Shown here: positions 8,574-15,045 of the stretch, in pieces | Numbering within the stretch: position 1 is the first letter of the stretch | How the letters are laid out: every line of letters begins with the position of its first letter | Assembly (NCBI GenBank): GCA_945862215.1 | Contig: CAMAXY010000003.1 | Location: 62,001-126,000, forward strand | DNA from: Singulisphaera sp. GP187 | GTDB taxonomy: Bacteria > Planctomycetota > Phycisphaerae > Phycisphaerales > SM1A02 | DNA: 64,000 nucleotides | Direction: 5' to 3' | Notes under the pieces: model-generated | The model's input: the letters and a program-made list of their open reading frames with translations, nothing else | What the model was told of the DNA's origin: nothing | Database searches by the model: none | Made by a program: the position numbers and the translations under genes

Positions 8574-9275
8574 TCAGCGCAGAATCCACTCGGTTTGCTC
8601 GCATTCAACCGGTGTCGAACCACGCGCCTGAGCATCCCCAGAAACTCTGTAATCCCGCTTCATTGTCTTGTGCATGGTGATTTCTGCTCCCGTTTCAAGT
8701 GGATTGGGAACCTTCTTAAACTCGCTGGACATGCCGCGAATGAAGAGATGAAGTTCCGTTGAAAGCAATGCATCCGAACTCCAGACAACGAAGCCTTCCT
8801 TTGCATTCGACTCCCCCTGTCGGATCTCGCCCATGATTTGGTATTGATCTTCAATCAACTTATTGCCAATCAAAGCTTCAATTCGCTTGACTGTAATTGG
8901 AGAGACGTCCTTTCCAGAACGACGCAAGCGACCGTGATCCTCGAGAAGTTCCAACTTGGGCGCCCACCATCGATCTTGCCCTGTTCGATTCACAACCTTG
9001 TATGTGAAGTACCAATAGTTTTGGTGCGTCTCTGGATCGGTATAGAGACGAAAGTCGCCTGGCTGAAAATCCAATTGCCAATTTCCTTCGCTTGGTTCTG
9101 GCGAAAGTGTCAACGCCTGATCTGTGGGCATCGGCGTGGCTGGTTGCGGCTCACTTTTCTTGGGAGCCTTTGGCGCCGAAGTTGACCCCTCACCAGAATC
9201 TTGGGCGCCGGCGAAAAGAATCGCAGAAGAGGTGACGGCAAACACGCAAGCAAGATTCAATTTCCAGGATCGCAT
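8574..9275 (-). CDS. Secreted protein of unknown function
   Basis: Predicted 233-aa exported protein. The N-terminus MRSWKLNLACVFAVTSSAIL is a signal peptide, followed by a Pro/Ser-rich linker and then a compact domain rich in aromatic residues (NYWYFTYKVVNRTGQDRWW). I do not recognise the family; similar beta-rich secreted domains occur in planctomycetes. The ATG at 9275 was chosen because it starts the signal peptide and lies 7 nt after a perfect TATAAT. A longer frame to 9392 would run into the divergent GNAT gene. It ends 118 bp before rpmA, which has its own promoter. Confidence 0.72.
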   Translation of the reverse strand: MRSWKLNLACVFAVTSSAILFAGAQDSGEGSTSAPKAPKKSEPQPATPMPTDQALTLSPEPSEGNWQLDFQPGDFRLYTDPETHQNYWYFTYKVVNRTGQDRWWAPKLELLEDHGRLRRSGKDVSPITVKRIEALIGNKLIEDQYQIMGEIRQGESNAKEGFVVWSSDALLSTELHLFIRGMSSEFKKVPNPLETGAEITMHKTMKRDYRVSGDAQARGSTPVECEQTEWILR

Positions 9276-9282
9276 GAGTTTG

Positions 9283-9288
9283 ATTATA
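9283..9288 (-). promoter_or_regulatory. Perfect -10 element 7 nt before the secreted-protein start
   Basis: TATAAT on the minus strand ends 7 nt before the ATG at 9275, placing the expected transcription start at or next to the A of the ATG. No good -35 is visible. Confidence 0.55.
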
Positions 9289-9305
9289 GCGTCGAATGCA
9301 AGTGC

Positions 9306-9311
9306 TAACCT
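9306..9311 (+). promoter_or_regulatory. -10-like TAACCT 7 nt before the GNAT gene
   Basis: GCTAACCT ends 7 nt before the ATG at 9319. The same 8-mer at the same distance precedes the M20 gene at 33332. No Shine-Dalgarno is present. Confidence 0.45.
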
Positions 9312-9318
9312 CATTGAA

Positions 9319-10236
9319 ATGAGTCGGCCAACAAGCGAGCCATTCGATATTTTTTCGCCCCAGGCGCAGGAGCGATCCCAAGCGATTGCCACCGTCTTTG
9401 GTGGATCGCAGCAGAGAGCTGCGCGCTATACAAGTCGACCTGCGGATCGGAAGGAGGAACTCCTCTTTGCGATCAATGATGCGCGAGGAAACATTTCCAA
9501 TGCAGCCTTCTTGACTCGTTCTCCTGGACGAACGGCCATGATCTTTGTTACTCCGCCGCATAACAAGGCAGATCAAGATCGAGGAGCGGCGCTCATTCGC
9601 AGAGCAATCTCTGCTGCAAATGAACTTGATGCTGTGCTCGTGCAGGCGCTCGTCGAACCGCTACGCAGCGAGGAACTCTCCATGTTTTCCGCTGGAGGCA
9701 TGAACCCAATTGGAATTCTTGCATATCTCGAACTCTCTCGCATACGACGCCCACACGATGCAGTAAAGAGTGCGCCCGCGGGTGTGACCATTCGATCTTG
9801 GAAGACAAATGATCGAACATCATTGGAAGAATTGCTTGAAGCAACTTATGTGAACTCGCTCGATTGCCCTGGACTTGCAGAGATGCGTAAAACTTCTGAC
9901 ATTCTTGATGGCCACATCAGTACTGGCATCGTCGATCTAAAAAAATGGCTGATTGCCGAAGTCGATGGCGTGCCATCTGGAGTTTCGTTAATGAGTGAAA
10001 TTCCAGTTTCAAATTGCATCGAGGTTGTTTATTTTGGACTCGCACCAAATGCACGAGGACGTGGAGTTGGGGGATACTTACTCGACCATGCACTTGGAAT
10101 TGTCCAAGATGGTGGAGGGCAATCTGTCGCACTCGCATGTGACGAATTGAATTATCCTGCAATGCGCCTCTATCAATCGCGCGGATTTGCTTTGAGACTG
10201 CGCAGATCGGCATTGATCGGTCGTGTTGGGAGATAA
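9319..10236 (+). CDS. GNAT-family N-acetyltransferase
   Basis: Cytoplasmic protein of 305 aa. The C-terminal ~150 residues are a GNAT domain: the acetyl-CoA pyrophosphate loop is APNARGRGVGGYLL (Q/R-x-x-G-x-G/A type), followed by ALACDELNYPAMRLYQSRGF, the usual beta5-alpha4 end. The N-terminal half may be a decayed second GNAT unit, as in MshD-like double-GNAT proteins, but this is inference. The ATG at 9319 is preferred over the longer frame because the latter overlaps the divergent gene's coding region. The substrate is unknown. The dnaA upstream region follows. Confidence 0.75.
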   Translation: MSRPTSEPFDIFSPQAQERSQAIATVFGGSQQRAARYTSRPADRKEELLFAINDARGNISNAAFLTRSPGRTAMIFVTPPHNKADQDRGAALIRRAISAANELDAVLVQALVEPLRSEELSMFSAGGMNPIGILAYLELSRIRRPHDAVKSAPAGVTIRSWKTNDRTSLEELLEATYVNSLDCPGLAEMRKTSDILDGHISTGIVDLKKWLIAEVDGVPSGVSLMSEIPVSNCIEVVYFGLAPNARGRGVGGYLLDHALGIVQDGGGQSVALACDELNYPAMRLYQSRGFALRLRRSALIGRVGR

Positions 10237-10593
10237 AAAACTGAGATTCCCACGACTTATCCACCCTCCGTGGACAAACCTTTTTTTGAGTCTTCGAAAC
10301 ATTTTTTTTGCGTTCATATCGCCCTTCAACTACGGGATTTAGCGTTTCAGGGCGAAAAACTTCCTGCGAAGTCGATCGAAAAGGTCTTCAAGTGAGATAT
10401 ATTTCTCCTGATGCAACTCAAGGAAGAGTGTGCAAACCTTTCGAGGCAATTCGCTTCTCCCGATGAGTCCCGACTCTGACTGGAGCGAATCGCTACGAAA
10501 CCTAGCGTGGAAGGATCCGTCATACAAACTTGGGTGAACTGGGATCACTGGTCGAACATATCGACTCGGGCGATCTCCTTGTCTGGAGTCTTG
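10237..10593 (+). promoter_or_regulatory. dnaA upstream region, possible origin or autoregulatory site
   Basis: This 357-bp non-coding stretch holds two inverted DnaA-box-like sites (10257-10277), T-runs at about 10281-10287 and 10301-10308, and AT-rich GAGATATATTTCTC near 10392-10405 that could contain a -10. A GGAG about 10 nt before 10594 serves as the dnaA ribosome binding site. Only two boxes are seen, so an origin is possible but autoregulation is equally likely. Confidence 0.4.
10257..10277. promoter_or_regulatory. Inverted pair of DnaA boxes
   Basis: TTATCCACC at 10257-10265 faces CGTGGACAA at 10269-10277 (TTGTCCACG on the minus strand). Each differs from the E. coli consensus TTATCCACA by one or two bases. 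Confidence 0.6.
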
Positions 10594-12075
10594 ATGCACC
10601 ACACTTCTGCCGCCGTCGATTGCGCTCCCGACTCGACCAACACCAAACTTCAGGCCCTTCGCAGCGCACTGAAACAACGACTCGGAGCGCGAAAATACGA
10701 ATTATGGTTTCAAGACAATGCTCAAATCGATCTCTGCTCGGGAGCGATTCGCGTGACAGCCCAAACACAATTCGCCGCCGATTGGATCGATCGTCACTTT
10801 CGAATGGACTTGCTTGAAATCTCTCGAACGCTGATGATCGAAGAACCAAAATTCATCATGCATGTCCAATCCAGCACTGTGCAGAATGCCATGTCGAACA
10901 ATCCCGCCGCCGAGACCGAAGATGTCCAATGCGTGGAGAATTTTAACGCTGCGACTGCTCGCAAGATGCCAACAATGACTGCACGAAAAGTATCGCAATC
11001 CGTTCGGCGAGAGGATTCTGGGGCTGGCTGGAAGCGATTCGACGATTTCCTTGTCGCAGCACCAAATCGCTTGGCTTATGAGAGTGCTCGGCAAGTTGCG
11101 GAGGTCGAAGGTGACCCACTGCGACTTTTGTTCTTGCATGGTTCATGCGGAGTGGGAAAGACTCATCTCTCGCAATCGATTTGCAGGCGATTTCAAGAGC
11201 GCAATCCACAAGCAAAGGTGCGGTACGCAACAGGCGAACAATTTACAAATGAATTTATCGCTGCGATTCGCGAGGACAACATTGAACAGTTTCGTCGCAA
11301 GACACGAAGGCTCGACCTTTTGGTCATTGACGACGTTCATTTCTTGGGCAACAAGACCGCGACTCAATCCGAATGTCTTCACACAATCGATGCGATTGGA
11401 TTTCATGGTGCGCGCATTGTGCTTGCATCTGATGCGCATCCCCGACAAATTGCAAAGTTCAGCGCTGCGCTCGTCAGCAGATTCTTGTCTGGAATGGTTG
11501 TGAAGGTCGATGATCCAGATCGCGCGACACGTGTTGCTTTGGCGACGCAGTTTGCCATTCGTCGTGGACTGGCGTTGCCTGCAGCCGCAATCGAAACACT
11601 CGTAGATCGCGCTGGAACAAGTGTTCGAGAAATCCAAGGTGCCGTGATGACCATCGCAGCCGTGCATTCCTTGGGCGGAATCGAAATGGGAAATGGACAA
11701 ATCCTGGTCGAGCGTGCACTTGGACGGGTAACGACTTCTCATATTGGCCGACCCGTACGAGTCGCGGAGATTTTGCAGGCAGTGTGCACGACGACTGGGG
11801 TTGAACGCGAGGACCTCGTTGGAATTGGACGGCACCGCAGAGTTGTGACTGCACGGGGTCTTGCGGCCCATCTTGCGCGAGAAATGACGACGTTGTCCTT
11901 CCCAGAAATTGCCACTGCCCTTGGCCGATCGAGTCACTCCACAATTCACGCAGCCGCAGCGCGCTATAGAAATATGATCGAACGATCCGAGTTGCTTTCG
12001 GCTCGCAACGACCAGTTAACCGCAGCAGATCTGAGTGAACGGACTCGGCGCGAGGTGTTGCGTGTACGAGCCTGA
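10594..12075 (+). CDS. dnaA: Chromosomal replication initiator protein DnaA
   Basis: DnaA binds origin boxes and opens the duplex. The 493-aa protein has domain I near the start (LRSALKQRLGARKYELWF), a variable low-similarity linker, the AAA+ domain with Walker A GSCGVGKTH at residues ~183-191 and Walker B LLVIDDVHFL near 240, and a C-terminal helix-turn-helix domain ending in LGRSSHSTIHAAAARY, the DNA-recognition signature (variant of GRDHSTV). The start at 10594 has GGAG upstream; a longer frame from 10507 adds unrelated residues. No dnaN, recF or gyrB follows, unlike the classic cluster. Confidence 0.93.
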   Translation: MHHTSAAVDCAPDSTNTKLQALRSALKQRLGARKYELWFQDNAQIDLCSGAIRVTAQTQFAADWIDRHFRMDLLEISRTLMIEEPKFIMHVQSSTVQNAMSNNPAAETEDVQCVENFNAATARKMPTMTARKVSQSVRREDSGAGWKRFDDFLVAAPNRLAYESARQVAEVEGDPLRLLFLHGSCGVGKTHLSQSICRRFQERNPQAKVRYATGEQFTNEFIAAIREDNIEQFRRKTRRLDLLVIDDVHFLGNKTATQSECLHTIDAIGFHGARIVLASDAHPRQIAKFSAALVSRFLSGMVVKVDDPDRATRVALATQFAIRRGLALPAAAIETLVDRAGTSVREIQGAVMTIAAVHSLGGIEMGNGQILVERALGRVTTSHIGRPVRVAEILQAVCTTTGVEREDLVGIGRHRRVVTARGLAAHLAREMTTLSFPEIATALGRSSHSTIHAAAARYRNMIERSELLSARNDQLTAADLSERTRREVLRVRA

Positions 12076-12097
12076 GTGATTTTCTCCATACATTCGT

Positions 12098-12103
12098 TAC
12101 ACT
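12098..12103 (+). promoter_or_regulatory. -10-like TACACT 7 nt before the GTG at 12111
   Basis: TACACT ends 7 nt before the proposed GTG start; no Shine-Dalgarno. Supports the GTG start and a leaderless mRNA. Confidence 0.4.
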
Positions 12104-12110
12104 TCGACAC

Positions 12111-13634
12111 GTGCCACTTCAGAGATTCGCAACCCTAAGAATCCTTCGACCAGTCATGACTGTGATGATGATGAGTGGAATGTTTTTCTGCGGGTCAACG
12201 GCATCCGCACAGTACACACGGACAGATCACTTCGATGCAGCAGTGTTGACATTGAAACGTTGCACAGCTTCTTCGAATACTGGAGAGCAGCATGCGCTGA
12301 TTGTCTCTCTTCGCGCACTCAACGACCAATCTCTACGACCATTTTTCAATTCACTCACAAAGTCCACAAGTTGGAGTTCGAGAGTTGATGGAATTCTTGG
12401 GCTTGCAGAACTCTCCGCAAATCGTGACATTGATGTTGCGCTTGTCAATCAACTTTCTGTCGAAGATCGATCGACTGTTCTACGAAATGCAGTTGGGTTT
12501 CGACTTATCCAACCAGAGACGATTCGAGAAATCTTAAAAACAAAAGACTTGCCACTTCTTGATCTTGTAGTTCTCAATGCAGAGTTGCACCGAAAAGGAG
12601 AAAAGTTCATTGGTACCGGATTGGACAAAGCCGTCTCAGATCCTTCAGATGAAATTTCTGGACTTGCCGCAGCATTGCTGCTTGAAGCTGGCAATGTTGA
12701 AGCATGGAAAATTTTTACGGCGCAACTTGCGACTCGATCCCCAGAGATTCGCAATGTGGTCATTCAAGAATTGACTCGCGCTGTCCAGTTGTATTGCATT
12801 CGCAAATCCATCGCGCCAATCGTCGAAATTGTGCAGGATCCTTCATACACCTTGCCCACAAGAATGATCGTCAATGGCGCAGCTCTTGCGTTAGACCCAG
12901 TCATTGGTCAGCAGGAATGGCGCAAATTCACCACTCAGGAGCGAGGACAGTCAGCGCTTGTACGCGCTGGTCTGCAATTGATGTCCCAGGAAAATAATAT
13001 TGAAGCAGGCTTAGGGTCTTCGCTGAGAAACGGGGAACCTCTTGTTGAGGCGATCGCCGATGCGATCGAAGCGAATGCTTCCGGCGACTCAAAGGCCCTT
13101 GCTGCAGCATTAGAAGTTGTGATCGATCGTGCGAATCGACCATCCGCAGAGTGGGCAGTGAAACGAGCCGCATCGTTACCCCCTCCACTTGCCGCTCAAG
13201 TTTGGAAACACTTGCTTGTCTGGTTTCTGACTGCTCCACCAAACACATCTGCACTTTCAGGCGTCATACTTGACTGCGCAAGCCGACTGGCTTTGGTTGA
13301 TACGGGTGCGATTGAAAATCTCATCAAGGTCTCAACGGATGAGCGACAGTTTCAAGAAATTCTGATTCTTTCGCTTTGCAATGCTGCGACACCTGAAGCG
13401 GCAGCTGTCGCCGAGCGTGTTCGCGGGTCGCTCTCTCGACGTGGCGAAGGATTGGCGATGCTTGCAATCGCTCGTGGGAAACCGGCGCTCGCGCCAGACC
13501 TTCTGCGAGAACTTGGAATAATCGCAGCAGGTGGTGGCGATCTTGACCAAACACTCCTCGTGCAATCTGCGTGGCTCTTTGCACGACACAGCGGCAAAGC
13601 AGATCAAGCTCTCTTACAAATTCAAAACAAATGA
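12111..13634 (+). CDS. Secreted alpha-helical (HEAT-like) protein, unknown function
   Basis: Exported protein of 507 aa with an N-terminal hydrophobic signal segment (VMTVMMMSGMFFCGSTASAQ) ending in a good AxA-like cleavage site. The rest is a series of Ala/Leu-rich amphipathic helices resembling HEAT-type repeats (RVDGILGLAELS, SDEISGLAAALLLEAG), with no catalytic motif I recognise. The GTG start is supported by an upstream -10-like element; an ATG at 12156 would also leave a signal peptide. The stop overlaps the next gene's ATG by 4 bp, so the two are co-expressed. A similar helical secreted protein is encoded at 15046-17349. Confidence 0.65.
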   Translation: MPLQRFATLRILRPVMTVMMMSGMFFCGSTASAQYTRTDHFDAAVLTLKRCTASSNTGEQHALIVSLRALNDQSLRPFFNSLTKSTSWSSRVDGILGLAELSANRDIDVALVNQLSVEDRSTVLRNAVGFRLIQPETIREILKTKDLPLLDLVVLNAELHRKGEKFIGTGLDKAVSDPSDEISGLAAALLLEAGNVEAWKIFTAQLATRSPEIRNVVIQELTRAVQLYCIRKSIAPIVEIVQDPSYTLPTRMIVNGAALALDPVIGQQEWRKFTTQERGQSALVRAGLQLMSQENNIEAGLGSSLRNGEPLVEAIADAIEANASGDSKALAAALEVVIDRANRPSAEWAVKRAASLPPPLAAQVWKHLLVWFLTAPPNTSALSGVILDCASRLALVDTGAIENLIKVSTDERQFQEILILSLCNAATPEAAAVAERVRGSLSRRGEGLAMLAIARGKPALAPDLLRELGIIAAGGGDLDQTLLVQSAWLFARHSGKADQALLQIQNK

Positions 13635-14803
13635 AATACGACATTCCACTGGGAAAACCTGACTTGACTGACGCCGACCGCGAAGCAGTCCTTGCGACAC
13701 TTCAAGGTTCACGATTGACTATGGGAAGCGCGCTGCTGGAATTCGAGGCTCACCTCGCCACTGTCGTTCGACGTCCATTCGCCATTGGTGTATCGAGCGC
13801 GGGAGCAGGATTGGAAATCTGCCTTCGTGCACTTGGTATTGGTGCAAGTGATGAGGTTCTTGTTCCATCGCTCTCATTTTCTTCGAATGTGAATTCGGTG
13901 ATTTCAGTGGGCGCAACTCCGGTATTCGTCGACTGCGATGCGCGCACTTTGAATATGAACGTGGCTCACGCCGAATCCAAAGTGACAGCAAAGACACGAG
14001 CTGTCATCGGTGTTCCAGTCCTTGGAAATCCAGCGGGCTTGCCAGAGCTCATTGCATTCTGCTCACGCTTTGAGATTCCAATGGTCGAGCATGCGGCGGA
14101 AGGACTTGGATCAACGATCGGTGGCGACAATGTTGGCAAGTTCGGCCGCCTGAGCGTCTTTGGGTTTGGACCAAATCGACCGATCGGCGCAGGCGAAGGC
14201 GGCGCGATCGTGACACATGACGATCGACTTGCTGCAGCATGTCGCGCACTTCGCAATCAAGGCCGCGTTGATCGTCAGAGTTTTCCAAATCAGTCACAGG
14301 ACCTTGGAATGCTCATGGCGTTTTCGGGAATGGGATACGACGCGCGGCTCGCCGAACCTCTGGCCGCACTCGCTTCGAGCCAGTTGCGTCGACTTGATGA
14401 AATTCGCTCTCAGCGCTTGGAGATTGCCGCGGCATATACGCGCGCGCTGGGTGGACACCCAGATTTGATTCTGCCAAATGTGATTGAAAATTCGCAAATC
14501 TGTTGGCCTCTTTTTTGGGTTCGACTTTCGGATCGATTTGGCGTTCACGATCGTGATGCCCTCATCGACGGATTACATCGGCACGATATCGGCGCTGCGA
14601 ATCACTATCCCCCGTCGCATTTATTGCCACACGTCCAAAAAATGTTTGGCACCAAGGCCGGAGATTGCCCCACTGCAGAGTCCATCGGTGATCGCATGAT
14701 TACTCTGCCAATGTATACATCCATGCGAGTACGCGAAGTTGGACTGGTCTGCCAAGCGCTTGAAATTGTTCTCTCGCGCGCTGGTATCGATCGATCGTCT
14801 TAA
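13631..14803 (+). CDS. DegT/DnrJ/EryC1-family protein lacking the PLP lysine
   Basis: The 390-aa protein has the fold-type I DegT layout: IPLGKPDLTDADREAV start, VLVPSLSFSSNVNSV, and the C-terminal half with NHYPPSHLLPHV. DegT enzymes transfer an amino group to keto-sugars through a PLP-lysine. Here the lysine position, in FGFGPNRPIGAGEGG, is Arg183, and the Asp that holds the pyridine nitrogen (normally E-D-A-A) is His154 in VEHAAEGLGS. Both changes are read directly from codons CGA and CAT. It is therefore unlikely to be a normal aminotransferase; a lysine-free dehydratase like ColD, or a non-catalytic sensor, are alternatives. It overlaps the upstream secreted-protein gene by 4 bp. Confidence 0.8.
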   Translation: MKYDIPLGKPDLTDADREAVLATLQGSRLTMGSALLEFEAHLATVVRRPFAIGVSSAGAGLEICLRALGIGASDEVLVPSLSFSSNVNSVISVGATPVFVDCDARTLNMNVAHAESKVTAKTRAVIGVPVLGNPAGLPELIAFCSRFEIPMVEHAAEGLGSTIGGDNVGKFGRLSVFGFGPNRPIGAGEGGAIVTHDDRLAAACRALRNQGRVDRQSFPNQSQDLGMLMAFSGMGYDARLAEPLAALASSQLRRLDEIRSQRLEIAAAYTRALGGHPDLILPNVIENSQICWPLFWVRLSDRFGVHDRDALIDGLHRHDIGAANHYPPSHLLPHVQKMFGTKAGDCPTAESIGDRMITLPMYTSMRVREVGLVCQALEIVLSRAGIDRSS

Positions 14804-14820
14804 CTCGTACTCTGACACTG

Positions 14821-14872
14821 GAATCCACAGCAAGAATCCACAGCAAGAATCCACAGCAAGGATCCACATCAC
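14821..14872. repeat. 13-bp tandem repeat beside tRNA-Thr
   Basis: Three perfect copies of GAATCCACAGCAA (14821-14833, 14834-14846, 14847-14859) and a fourth degenerate copy to 14872, ending 5 bp before the 3' end of tRNA-Thr. Confidence 0.9.
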
Positions 14873-14876
14873 GAAA

Positions 14877-14948
14877 AGCCACCCATGGGACTCGAACCCA
14901 CGACCTATGCTTTACGAAAGCATTGCTCTACCACTGAGCTAGGGTGGC
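14877..14948 (-). tRNA. tRNA-Thr (anticodon CGT)
   Basis: The minus strand folds as a cloverleaf: acceptor GCCACCC/GGGTGGC, D arm AGCTCAGTGGTAGAGC, anticodon stem-loop ATGCT-TTCGTAA-AGCAT with CGT, T arm GTGGG-TTCGAGT-CCCAT. The discriminator is T and no CCA is encoded. It lies between the DegT-like gene and a minus-strand secreted protein. Confidence 0.93.
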
Positions 14949-15045
14949 GTAACTCTGAAACAACCCAACTCCTAAAATGATCTCCATATATTCCACAGAA
15001 GTGTAACGGAGTCGCAATAAAATCGGCTAAAATGACAAGGCCTCT

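Noticed and set aside
10339-10677. 112-codon minus-strand frame in the dnaA upstream region
   Set aside because: No recognisable protein; it overlaps the dnaA start and its probable ribosome binding site.
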